DNA from: Bacteroidales bacterium
GTDB taxonomy: Bacteria > Bacteroidota > Bacteroidia > Bacteroidales > UBA932
DNA: 64,000 nucleotides
Assembly: GCA_017549505.1 (NCBI GenBank)
Contig: JAFYUS010000018.1
Location: 1 to 64,000 of the forward strand
Direction of reading: 5' to 3'
Shown: one piece after another, positions 47,504 to 55,657 of the stretch
Layout: each line of letters begins with the position of its first letter
How positions within the stretch are numbered: position 1 is the stretch's first letter
Position numbers and translations under genes: made by a program
Notes under the pieces: model-generated
Seen by the model: only the letters and a program-made list of their open reading frames with translations
Told to the model about the DNA's origin: nothing
Database searches by the model: none

Positions 47504-48070
47504 ATGGCAACAACAGCTGATTTCAAGAACGGACTTTATCTCAACTACAACGGAAAGCCATGCCAGATCGTATGGTTCCAGCACGTAAAGCCAGGTAAGG
47601 GTCCAGCTTTCGTAAAGACAAAACTCAGAAACCTCGAGAACGGACGTATCCTCGAGAACACATTCACAGCAGGTGCTAAGATCGACACCATCAACGTGGA
47701 GAGAAGACCATACCAGTTCCTTTACAAGGATGAGGACGGTTACAACTTCATGCATGAGGAGACATACGAGCAGATCCACCTCGACACTGACCTCGTTGAC
47801 AACGCTGACCTCATGAAGGAAGGACAGCATGTAGAGATGATGTTCCTCGCTGACGAGGAGCGTTGCCTTACTTGCGAGCTCCCTACATACGTAGAGCTTG
47901 AGGTTACTTACACAGAGCCTGCAGTAAAGGGTGATACAGCTTCAACAAACGCTCAGAAGGAGGTTACCCTCGAGACTGGAGCCATCATCATGGCACCTCT
48001 CTTCATCAACATCGGTGAGAGAATCCGTGTCAACACAACTGACCGTTCATACGGCGAGCGTGTGAAGTAA
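47504..48070 (+). CDS. efp: Translation elongation factor P
   Basis: A 188-residue EF-P with three beta-barrel domains. The tip loop is HVKPGKGPAF with Lys32 at the position that is modified in other bacteria; the C-terminal domain ends GERIRVNTTDRSYGERVK. It relieves ribosome stalling at polyproline. Codon use is that of a highly expressed gene. No epmA/epmB-type modification gene is in the window. Confidence 0.97.
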   Translation: MATTADFKNGLYLNYNGKPCQIVWFQHVKPGKGPAFVKTKLRNLENGRILENTFTAGAKIDTINVERRPYQFLYKDEDGYNFMHEETYEQIHLDTDLVDNADLMKEGQHVEMMFLADEERCLTCELPTYVELEVTYTEPAVKGDTASTNAQKEVTLETGAIIMAPLFINIGERIRVNTTDRSYGERVK

Positions 48071-48092
48071 TTCCTGCTCAGCAACACAGATA

Positions 48093-48128
48093 AAGATCGC
48101 CTGCGTCATCCGACTCAGGCGATTTTTT
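48093..48128 (+). terminator. efp terminator
   Basis: Stem ATCGCCTG/CAGGCGAT (48096-48103, 48116-48123), extended inside by GTC/GAC, followed by six T. Confidence 0.85.
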
Positions 48129-48163
48129 GTATAGACAACACCATTTGATACTTTTATCTGATA

Positions 48164-48240
48164 CAACAACTATCCGATAGCGGGTCGCTTCGCAGAAGCA
48201 TAGGGATATGCTTCGCTCCCGCGCTATCGGATAGTTGTTT
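48164..48240. repeat. Long composite palindrome downstream of efp
   Basis: An 18-bp perfect stem (48165-48182 with 48222-48239) encloses a second hairpin with GAAGCAT/ATGCTTC arms (48195-48201, 48208-48214). There is no ORF. The form suggests a palindromic interspersed element; it may also terminate transcription toward lptB or efp. Confidence 0.65.
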
Positions 48241-48241
48241 T

Positions 48242-48383
48242 GCCGACACTGGCCTAGTGTCGGCTGAGTGCATTCCCGGTGTGACGTTGCCGACAAGAGT
48301 ATTCACATAACTTCTTACTATTTAATATTTTACATAAAATATGTTGTCGGCTGAGTGCAGCGATTTATGCACTCAGCCGACAA
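48242..48383. repeat. Repeat cluster with GTCGGCTGAGTGCA motif
   Basis: The 14-base motif GTCGGCTGAGTGCA occurs at 48259-48272 and 48346-48359, and inverted at 48368-48381. The last two form a 16-bp perfect stem (48344-48359/48368-48383). The first copy can pair either with 48242-48250 or with 48289-48295, giving mutually exclusive hairpins. It sits in the gap between efp and lptB, which holds no gene. Confidence 0.65.
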
Positions 48384-48405
48384 TTCGGATGTTATAATGC
48401 TGGTT

Positions 48406-49230
48406 TTACTGATTATCTGGGGTAGTTGTAGTGGCAGCGTCGTGTTCGGCTTGGGTGTTGAGGCGCTGAGGGCCGCCTTTTTCGGCACGGAGGAAGGCAG
48501 CGGAGCGCTTGAGGACGAAGTTCGAGCCAAGGTACTTGGTGCGGACTTCGTCGTCTGCCGCGAGGGCTTCCGGAGTGCCGCTCTGGAGGATTGAACCTTC
48601 ATAGAGAAGGTAGGCGCGGTCAATGATCGCCAGAGTCTCACCTACGTTATGGTCGGTGATGATGACTCCGATATTCTTGTACTTGAGTTTGGCGATGATG
48701 TACTGGATATCCTCAACGGCGATAGGGTCTACACCGGCGAAAGGCTCATCGAGAAGGATGAACTTAGGGTCGATGGCCAGGGCTCGGGCGATCTCGCAAC
48801 GGCGGCGCTCACCACCGGAAAGCTGGATACCCTTGCTCTTGCGGACCTTGTGGAGGTTGAACTCATCAAGAAGGTCTTCCAGACGCTGCTTCCTCTCCTC
48901 CTTAGTGAACTGCTTGGACATCTCCATGACTGACATGATGTTGTCCTCGACGCTCATGTGACGGAATACAGATGCCTCCTGAGCGAGGTATCCGACACCC
49001 TTCTGAGCTCTCTTGAACATCGGAAGATCAGTGATCTCCTCATCGTCAAGGAAGATTCTTCCTGCATTCGGAACGATAAGTCCGGTGATCATATAGAAGC
49101 TGGTCGTCTTTCCCGCTCCGTTAGGACCGAGAAATCCTACGATCTCTCCCTGGTTCACCTCCATCGAAACCCCCTTCACAACAGTTCTGGGGCCATATTT
49201 CTTAACAAGATTTTCGCAACGTAACTTCAT
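48406..49230 (-). CDS. lptB: LPS export ABC transporter ATP-binding protein
   Basis: A 274-residue ABC ATPase: Walker A GPNGAGKTT (about 35-43), Q-loop YLAQEASVFRHMSVEDNI, signature LSGGERRR, Walker B ILLDEPFAGVDP, and the LptB-specific KYLGSNFVL end. It powers lipopolysaccharide transport with LptFG, which are not in this window. There is a C-terminal extension of about 30 residues (Ala/Thr-rich), longer than E. coli LptB. It lies 7 bases after dnaX. Confidence 0.92.
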   Translation of the reverse strand: MKLRCENLVKKYGPRTVVKGVSMEVNQGEIVGFLGPNGAGKTTSFYMITGLIVPNAGRIFLDDEEITDLPMFKRAQKGVGYLAQEASVFRHMSVEDNIMSVMEMSKQFTKEERKQRLEDLLDEFNLHKVRKSKGIQLSGGERRRCEIARALAIDPKFILLDEPFAGVDPIAVEDIQYIIAKLKYKNIGVIITDHNVGETLAIIDRAYLLYEGSILQSGTPEALAADDEVRTKYLGSNFVLKRSAAFLRAEKGGPQRLNTQAEHDAATTTTPDNQ

Positions 49231-49237
49231 ATTCCTT

Positions 49238-51052
49238 CTACTTTATATCAAGTTCCAGGTCCTTTACAAGATTCTTGACCTGTTCGTTCTGCCTCATCAG
49301 CTCTGCAGCCTGATCGCTAGGCATGTATATCTTCTTTTCCTCCGGAGTATCGTCGACAGACACTGCAACGCGCAGATAAACCTTTGCCGACCCTACAACC
49401 TTACGGAAGTTTCCTTCAAGTTCATGAAGAAGCTTCGACTCTACCCAATCCTTCTGGGCATCATTAACCACAAAGAATACAACAGTCTTGAAACCGTCGG
49501 CCTCCGACATCTCCAAGGTCGTAGTAGTCAACATGCTTGCCAGACGAGGCTTGTCACTGTACATCCTGGCAAGTTCAGGCCATTTAGCCTTCACAGCCTC
49601 ATCCGAAGGCACCGTATCTTCAGTCTTGGCAGCGACCGCTTCAGCCTGAGGTTCATCCATCACCGACTTCAGGGACATGCCGACGCGCGCGCCACGCGTC
49701 CTTCTCTCCCTCGGCTGTTCTTCCGAACCTGCCGGCTGGAGTGTTGCCTGCACCTCCGCAGGCGCAGGCTGGGACTGCTCCGGCGAGCGGAGCATCTCTC
49801 CTGTATTCTGCGCAGCGACCGGAGCAGTTTCAGCCGGAGCGGGTGCAGGGCGTGGAGACTCCGACGAGCGGAGCATCTCCCCTGTATTCTGCGTAGCGAC
49901 CGGGGTCTTCACGCCCTGCGCGGGCGCTGCGGCAACTGCCGGCGTGGCAACCGCCGGCTTCGAAGCGATGAAGCTCAGACGCATCAATGCAAACTCGATA
50001 TGCAGGCGCGGATTGACACTGGCCCTGTATCCGGACTCGCACTGGGTGGTTATAGAAAGTCCCTCATAGAGGAAACCGAGAGAACATCTTTCAGCCTGCT
50101 CCTTATATCTTATCTTCAAGGATTCCGGCAACTCGAGAAGCGCATCCAGACCTCCGCTCTTGCTGACCACAAGGTCACGAAGATGCGAAGACAGAGCCGC
50201 CACGAAATGAAGGGCGTTGAAACCCTTGGTCAGAACCTCGTCAAAGGTCATCAAAGCGGCAGGATAGTCACCCTTGAGGAAGGCATCCACAAGAGAAAAA
50301 CTGTATTCATAATCGAGCACATTAAGGTTGCGGAGCACATCCTGATACTTGACATCGGTGCCGCAGAATGCAACAGTCTGGTCAAAGATGGTAAGGGCAT
50401 CACGCATCGCACCGTCTGCCTTATGGGCAATGACATGAAGCGACTCGTCGTCTATGGTGATACCTTCGCTTGAAGCCACCATACGAAGGTTCCTGACAAT
50501 ATTGTCGACGGTGATCCTGTTGAAGTCATATGTCTGGCAACGTGACAGGATGGTCGGAAGGATCTTATGCTTTTCAGTTGTAGCAAGAATGAAGATCGCA
50601 TGTGCAGGGGGTTCCTCAAGGGTCTTGAGGAAGGCGTTGAAGGCAGCCTGCGAGAGCATATGCACCTCGTCGATGATGTACACGCTGTATCTTCCCACCT
50701 GCGGCGGTATGCGCACCTGATCCATGAGGGTCTTGATGTCCTCGACGCCGTTGTTCGAAGCAGCATCGAGCTCATGGATGCAGTACGAGCGTCCTTCGGC
50801 GAAGGACTGGCACGACTCGCACTGTCCGCATGGCTCCATCTCCGATGACGGATCGGAGCAGTTTATCATCTTCGCGAAGATACGGGCGGTGGTCGTCTTG
50901 CCGACACCGCGCGGTCCGCAGAAGAGATATGCATGGGCCAGCTGGCCTCTGAGAATCGAGTTCTTGAGGGTCTGGGCTATATTGTCCTGGCCGATGAGAG
51001 TCCCGAAGGAATCAGGCCTGTATTTTCTTGCTGATACTATATACTGACTCAT
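49238..51052 (-). CDS. dnaX: DNA polymerase III subunit gamma/tau
   Basis: The start MSQYIVSARKYRPDSF (ATG 51052) gives 604 residues. The clamp-loader ATPase has a Walker A GPRGVGKTT, a four-Cys zinc site (CSDPSSEMEPCGQCESC), Walker B IIDEVHMLS and sensor-1 ILATTEKHKILPTILSRCQ. After the collar domain there is a Pro/Ala-rich linker (about 385-455) with a nearly exact 27-codon duplication (QNTGEMLRS.E twice), then a tau-like C-terminal domain. No slippery A-run frameshift signal was seen. Confidence 0.96.
   Translation of the reverse strand: MSQYIVSARKYRPDSFGTLIGQDNIAQTLKNSILRGQLAHAYLFCGPRGVGKTTTARIFAKMINCSDPSSEMEPCGQCESCQSFAEGRSYCIHELDAASNNGVEDIKTLMDQVRIPPQVGRYSVYIIDEVHMLSQAAFNAFLKTLEEPPAHAIFILATTEKHKILPTILSRCQTYDFNRITVDNIVRNLRMVASSEGITIDDESLHVIAHKADGAMRDALTIFDQTVAFCGTDVKYQDVLRNLNVLDYEYSFSLVDAFLKGDYPAALMTFDEVLTKGFNALHFVAALSSHLRDLVVSKSGGLDALLELPESLKIRYKEQAERCSLGFLYEGLSITTQCESGYRASVNPRLHIEFALMRLSFIASKPAVATPAVAAAPAQGVKTPVATQNTGEMLRSSESPRPAPAPAETAPVAAQNTGEMLRSPEQSQPAPAEVQATLQPAGSEEQPRERRTRGARVGMSLKSVMDEPQAEAVAAKTEDTVPSDEAVKAKWPELARMYSDKPRLASMLTTTTLEMSEADGFKTVVFFVVNDAQKDWVESKLLHELEGNFRKVVGSAKVYLRVAVSVDDTPEEKKIYMPSDQAAELMRQNEQVKNLVKDLELDIK
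49772..49903. repeat. In-frame 81-base tandem repeat in the dnaX linker
   Basis: Two near-identical units begin at about 49785 and 49866 (exact period 81 bases, 27 codons). Each carries a palindrome (GCTCCG/CGGAGC at 49777-49782/49788-49793 in the first). The period keeps the reading frame. Confidence 0.7.
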
Positions 51053-51125
51053 AAAACGTTCTTTCGTCAACTTACAAATATACATCTTTTTTGCTTAACT
51101 TTGCATCCTGACATACATATACACA

Positions 51126-51986
51126 ATGAAAAAGACAACAGCAATAATCATAGCCATACTTCTGCCTGTTCTGACATGGGGACAGGCCCAGATAAATACG
51201 AAGAAAGTCAAGATTGCAGACTTTACCCAGAAGATCACAAAGGTGGTCCTCTCCGGCAATGAATTCTTCGACATGGCGCTTCAGAACGAGATCACGCTTG
51301 GCTGGAGAATATCTCCGTTCGAGTTCTGCACCATGGAAGAGTTCGAACAGTACAAGACCAGCGAAGAATACTACTTCCTTCTCAGCGTGACAGGAAAGTT
51401 CAAGAAGGACAACATCCCTACGATCCGTTACCTGACCCTCGTCAAGGGAGGCAATGGAGCGGAGGAAGGAATAGACAAGATGATGGAGGTGGTAACCATG
51501 CCTGTAGCATCGGCACCACATCCGTCCGGAAGAGAAATAGTATTCCTGCCGGCGCTCGTCGACATCATCCAGAACTACACTCTCCTCGCGATGGAAAACG
51601 ACAAGATCGCATATGGAGGTCCCGGAGCCATAACCCAGAAGATTGAAAAGGAAGACGAATTCCTTGTCGTCTTTACAGAAGACGACATCTGCGAAAGCTG
51701 CTACGAGATGGAGAAGGTAGAATTCTATGACGACGAGATGCTGGTCACTGAAGAAGAAAAGGCAGATTCATATATGATGGACAGGATGGAAGACACACTT
51801 GTCGGATACGTGATCGCTCCGTCTGAGCCGATGCCGGGAGCTGTGTATTACAAGATGCTCATCCATGCCCGTACATATCAGCTTTATTATTTTGCACAGG
51901 ACAGAGTCAGCAGGAAGGAAGGTGCCGGATTCATGCCGTCTGACATAAAGAAGATTTATTCAGCAATCACAAAGGAACAGCGATGA
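51126..51986 (+). CDS. Secreted protein of unknown function
   Basis: A 286-residue protein with a signal peptide (ending TWGQAQ). A compact alpha/beta domain with ITLGWRISPFEFCTMEEFEQY, YYFLLSVTGKFKK and a C-terminal VYYKMLIHARTYQLYYFAQ. I do not recognise the family; it looks like a Bacteroidota-specific periplasmic protein. It is translationally coupled (ATGA) to the M16 peptidase. A TAACTTTG box at 51098-51105 is a candidate -7 element. Confidence 0.8.
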   Translation: MKKTTAIIIAILLPVLTWGQAQINTKKVKIADFTQKITKVVLSGNEFFDMALQNEITLGWRISPFEFCTMEEFEQYKTSEEYYFLLSVTGKFKKDNIPTIRYLTLVKGGNGAEEGIDKMMEVVTMPVASAPHPSGREIVFLPALVDIIQNYTLLAMENDKIAYGGPGAITQKIEKEDEFLVVFTEDDICESCYEMEKVEFYDDEMLVTEEEKADSYMMDRMEDTLVGYVIAPSEPMPGAVYYKMLIHARTYQLYYFAQDRVSRKEGAGFMPSDIKKIYSAITKEQR

Positions 51987-53242
51987 TCAGCGGAAGAGCA
52001 GGATGTGGACTGCAGTATGGAGTCAAGAGAAGCGGCTCTGCTGTAGGCTATTGTGCCTTGAGCATAAAGTGCGGCACCAGGAATGAGGAAGGGTTCCACA
52101 GCGGGATCGCCCATTTCGTGGAACACACTATATTCAAGGGAACCAGCCATAGAAGCGCCTCGGTCATAAACGGTTACCTCGACCGCCTGGGAGGTGAGCT
52201 GAATGCCTTCACTACCAAGGAAGAGATCGTATTCCATGCGACGGTCCTCAAGGAGGACCTTCAGAAGGCGGCAGCCCTTCTGTTCGAACTTGCAACGTGT
52301 GCGACATTTCCCGAGCATGAGATAAACACTGAAAAAGGTGTGGTGATCGACGAGATACATTCATACAAGGATACTCCTTCGGAGGATATCTATGACAGAT
52401 TCGAGGAAATGCTTTTCGAAGGACACCCTCTAAGCGGGCCGATTCTGGGAAGCGTGGCTTCTGTCAAGAAGATCACCCATGACGAACTCATCAGGTTCGT
52501 AAAGGAGAAGTTCACTCCCGAGAAGATGGCATTCACCATCGTTGCAGATATCGACGAGAAAAAGATGGAAAAGGACGTACTGAAGCTGGCTCAGAAATAC
52601 TTTGGCAGCTCCGGAATGGCAGAGGCAACCGCAACGACAGACGAAGAAGCCATGGCAGGCCGGAGGCCGGAGCCATGGAATGGATGTAACAGGTTCGACA
52701 AGACCCTCAGCAAACGCAACCATCAGGCAAACTGCATCATCGGAGGTCTGGCGCCATCGCTTTATCAGGAGCGCGAAAGACTCGCTACAGTCCTGCTGGG
52801 CAACATACTCGGAGGTCCGGCGAGCAACTCTATCCTGAACTCAGTGCTCAGGGAAAAGAACGGATGGGTATACGGAGTGGAATGCGGATATGTCCAGTAT
52901 TCGGACTCGGGAATGATAACCATCAGCTTCGGATGCGACAAGAACAATCTTGACAGGTGTATCCGGACCATAGAAAAGGAGATACGCAAGCTGCAGGAGA
53001 CTACATTGTCTGACCGCAAGCTGAAAGCGGCGAAGAAACAGCTGCTGGGCCAGCTGGCCGTCAGCAGCGACAACGGCGAGACCCAGTGCCTCTCGATGGG
53101 CAAAGGTCTCATATCATACGGAAAGATAACCGGGGACAGACAGACGAAGGACCTCGTCGACGGCATAACTGCCGAAGACGTCCGCGAAATGGCCCAGACC
53201 CTCTTCGCTCCGGAGAAACTGTCCCGACTTATTTATATATAA
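51983..53242 (+). CDS. M16-family zinc peptidase
   Basis: A 419-residue inverzincin-type peptidase: HFVEH (HxxEH zinc and catalytic residues) and the distal Glu in EKGVVIDEIHSYKD, with the second M16 domain (QANCIIGGLAPSLYQERERLATVLLGNILGG). It has no signal peptide, so it is probably cytoplasmic. It overlaps the upstream secreted protein gene by 4 bases and the O-methyltransferase by TAATG. A short palindromic segment (52650-52678) codes for a poorly conserved linker (EEAMAGRRPEPWNG). Confidence 0.92.
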   Translation: MISGRAGCGLQYGVKRSGSAVGYCALSIKCGTRNEEGFHSGIAHFVEHTIFKGTSHRSASVINGYLDRLGGELNAFTTKEEIVFHATVLKEDLQKAAALLFELATCATFPEHEINTEKGVVIDEIHSYKDTPSEDIYDRFEEMLFEGHPLSGPILGSVASVKKITHDELIRFVKEKFTPEKMAFTIVADIDEKKMEKDVLKLAQKYFGSSGMAEATATTDEEAMAGRRPEPWNGCNRFDKTLSKRNHQANCIIGGLAPSLYQERERLATVLLGNILGGPASNSILNSVLREKNGWVYGVECGYVQYSDSGMITISFGCDKNNLDRCIRTIEKEIRKLQETTLSDRKLKAAKKQLLGQLAVSSDNGETQCLSMGKGLISYGKITGDRQTKDLVDGITAEDVREMAQTLFAPEKLSRLIYI

Positions 53243-53883
53243 TGGAAAAGATCTATCAGTACATAAAGGACCATGCAACGGAGCCGAGCGAAGCTCTTGC
53301 GTGGGTCGAGAAGCAGACACATGTAAGGACCAATCATGCCCGCATGCTCTCCGGAGCAGTCCAGGGCCAGATCATGCGCATGCTCGTGCAGACCAGCGGA
53401 GCATCACGCATTCTGGAACTGGGTACATTCACTGGCTATTCAGCCATCTGCCTCGCATCGGCCATGCCGGATGGAGGCCACCTCGACACCCTCGAGATCA
53501 ACGACGAACTCGAAGACCTCATCCTTGAAGGCTTCGAGCGCGCCGGACTTGCTGATGTGATCGACCTCCATATAGGCGACTGCAAGGAAACCCTCCGCAG
53601 GTTCAGGGAGGAAGGACGTGAATATGACCTTGTGTACATGGACGCAAACAAACGCGAATACCCTGAGTATTATGAACTTGTATTCGACATGGTACGTCCC
53701 GGCGGACTGATTCTCGCAGACAACGTCCTTTGGGACGGAAAGGTCTGCGAAAACCCTATGCCTCAGGACAAGCAGACTCTAGGGATAGCCCGATTCAACG
53801 ACATGGTAACGGAAGACCGCCGCGTGGAGTCGGTGATCCTCCCCCTTCGCGACGGTCTCAATCTCATCCGTAAGAAGGCCTAA
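53242..53883 (+). CDS. Class I SAM-dependent O-methyltransferase
   Basis: The start MEKIYQYIKDHATEPSEALAW (ATG 53242, TAATG overlap with the M16 gene) gives 213 residues. COMT/CCoAOMT-like Rossmann fold: motif I RILELGTFTGYSAICLA, acidic LDTLEIND, DLVYMDANKREYPEYY and ADNVLWDGKV with the divalent-metal ligands. It methylates a catechol-like hydroxyl; the substrate is unknown. Confidence 0.93.
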   Translation: MEKIYQYIKDHATEPSEALAWVEKQTHVRTNHARMLSGAVQGQIMRMLVQTSGASRILELGTFTGYSAICLASAMPDGGHLDTLEINDELEDLILEGFERAGLADVIDLHIGDCKETLRRFREEGREYDLVYMDANKREYPEYYELVFDMVRPGGLILADNVLWDGKVCENPMPQDKQTLGIARFNDMVTEDRRVESVILPLRDGLNLIRKKA

Positions 53884-54407
53884 TAGACCTTGAAGAAATA
53901 ACTGAACGAATCTATTATCTCATTCAGGGATTCGACTGCCGGAACCAGCTTCTCCAGCTCGTCGTATACCTTCTTGTAATAGATATAGAACCTTGCATGC
54001 TTCTTCTTGTGCAGTTCGACATAGATGACGGCACGATGCGTCTGGGTCTCCATCCTGTATTCCAACCCCGAGTCCTTCAGATAAGTCGTTATGAGAGCTT
54101 CTGCCGTCTGCTGGTTTATGGCCCTGGTCATCATCATCTTCTTTACCTTTATCGGCAAGGCTTCCAGGCGTTCTTTCAGCTCAGGCATGATCCGGTCCAG
54201 AAGTTCCTGATACATCTCATCAGAACGTTTGGTCATATTCTGACAAGGCCTGTAGCCATGCTCCTGGTGGAAACGGTCGTCTATCGCGCGCAGAGCAAAT
54301 TCCAGACGTGCCTCCATCGACATCTGCTCTCCCCTTTCGAGGTATCCGACCATCCAGCTTCCCGCGGTGTTCACACCGGTCCTTATGTAGTCAATATCCT
54401 TCAACAT
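53880..54407 (-). CDS. Unknown helical protein of the MoxR-VWA operon
   Basis: A 175-residue, highly charged, mostly helical protein without a signal peptide or membrane segment (EELLDRIMPELKERLEALPIKVKKMMM-like core, C-terminal Tyr-rich YIYYKKVYDELEKLVP). I do not recognise the family. It starts 6 bases after the VWA gene and ends overlapping the convergent methyltransferase stop. Position suggests that it is a substrate or adaptor of the MoxR-VWA pair. Confidence 0.75.
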   Translation of the reverse strand: MLKDIDYIRTGVNTAGSWMVGYLERGEQMSMEARLEFALRAIDDRFHQEHGYRPCQNMTKRSDEMYQELLDRIMPELKERLEALPIKVKKMMMTRAINQQTAEALITTYLKDSGLEYRMETQTHRAVIYVELHKKKHARFYIYYKKVYDELEKLVPAVESLNEIIDSFSYFFKVY

Positions 54408-54413
54408 AACTCA

Positions 54414-55655
54414 TCATCTTAACTGCATCATGCAGACGCGTCCGGTCCGCGACATCCATTCCTTGTTTTCATCATATGATTCACGGTCGACGCAGACCCA
54501 CAGGATCTTCGTCTTCATGCCCTCCGGCACCGAGGGTGCCGGAGCATAGCCGTCCGTCAGTATGACGAGGCCTTCATATCCGTTCTCATGGGCATAATCC
54601 ACCGGTTCCTGAAAAGAAGTGCCTCCCCTGCCGCTCACTGCGAAATTCTTCACTGCCTTCGTAAGGGTAATGACCGACTGGACTCCGCAGTCGAACTGAA
54701 GCACATCGACTCCCTCGAATCCGTAGCGGAATGCACTGTTGATGACTCCATAGAAATCAGAGACAGACTTGTCACTGACTGAGCCTGAGACATCTACAGC
54801 TACAAGAAGCCTGGTATTGAATTTTCTTACACTTCCCATGCTGGAGAATCCTGTCCTGCGGTTCGGGCGCATCCTGGTAAGTTTCCTTTCCGAAGAAAGA
54901 ATGCTGGCACGGAATCCTGACAGGACCTTTCTCCAGTCGATCTTAGCCTTGAGGGATGCCTTCAGCATCTGCTGCATATTACCCGGCATCGTACCCCAGT
55001 CCTTCGTGGACTCGATGACACTGTTGATCTGGCAGGCCATCATGGCATCCTCTTCCCATAGTTCCGCCAGATCCTGCAGCGGACGGGTGCCCTGACCGAT
55101 ACGGTCAGTATGCACCCCGCCTCCGGCGGAGTCGCTGCCGCTCCCGCCGGCGTCCCCGCCTCCGGCGGGACGGGTACTCTCCGCATCATCTTCCGATGAT
55201 GCCGGAGAGCTCAGGCGGTCCGGATCGCCAGATCCGTCCGCCTCCTCTGCCGGAGGCAGAAGTTCCTGGATCCTCATGGCATACCACTCGTAATTACGTC
55301 CCCTCTCCAGCTTGAAATCCTCAGGAGTCTGTACCCTGAAACTGTTGAACCGGTAATTGTCTCCCACTGTAACGTTGCTGCCCAAAGCTGCTGCGACAAG
55401 ACAGCAGCCGTCAGGGTAACGTTCATATGGATGCTTCAGGAGGATACGTACAGCTTCTAGCTTCATCGCTTCTTCAAGAGCCTCGTCAGTCATCTTCGAA
55501 AGCAATCCGGGGTTATACTCAACCCTCCTTCGGCCGCTTCTCAGAGGACAGGTGATCGAATCTTCCGCCACAAGTTCATGGAGACAGAGCACCTGAAAGA
55601 GAGGCGGCTCAAGGATGAACCACCTTTCAAGTATCTTCTCTATCCTGCGTACCAT
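54414..55655 (-). CDS. VWA/DUF2201-type metallopeptidase-like protein
   Basis: A 413-residue protein. The N-terminal DUF2201-like helical domain (1-130), a low-complexity linker (about 130-195, Gly/Ser/Asp/Glu), and a C-terminal VWA domain (about 285-413) with an intact MIDAS: VDVSGSVSD and GRGGTSF. These partner with MoxR-type AAA+ ATPases. The linker is encoded by a run of palindromes (see findings). It starts 2 bases after the MoxR gene. Confidence 0.88.
   Translation of the reverse strand: MVRRIEKILERWFILEPPLFQVLCLHELVAEDSITCPLRSGRRRVEYNPGLLSKMTDEALEEAMKLEAVRILLKHPYERYPDGCCLVAAALGSNVTVGDNYRFNSFRVQTPEDFKLERGRNYEWYAMRIQELLPPAEEADGSGDPDRLSSPASSEDDAESTRPAGGGDAGGSGSDSAGGGVHTDRIGQGTRPLQDLAELWEEDAMMACQINSVIESTKDWGTMPGNMQQMLKASLKAKIDWRKVLSGFRASILSSERKLTRMRPNRRTGFSSMGSVRKFNTRLLVAVDVSGSVSDKSVSDFYGVINSAFRYGFEGVDVLQFDCGVQSVITLTKAVKNFAVSGRGGTSFQEPVDYAHENGYEGLVILTDGYAPAPSVPEGMKTKILWVCVDRESYDENKEWMSRTGRVCMMQLR
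55092..55260. repeat. Cluster of palindromes inside the VWA linker-coding segment
   Basis: Successive inverted repeats: 55092-55108 (7-bp arms, ATA loop), CCGCCTCCGGCGG twice (55117-55129 and 55156-55168, 39-base period), 55177-55209 (14-bp arms with one bulge), 55214-55242 (5+6 bp arms) and a smaller one to 55260. All lie in the Gly/Ser/Asp-rich linker of the VWA protein. Confidence 0.65.
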
Positions 55656-55657
55656 GG

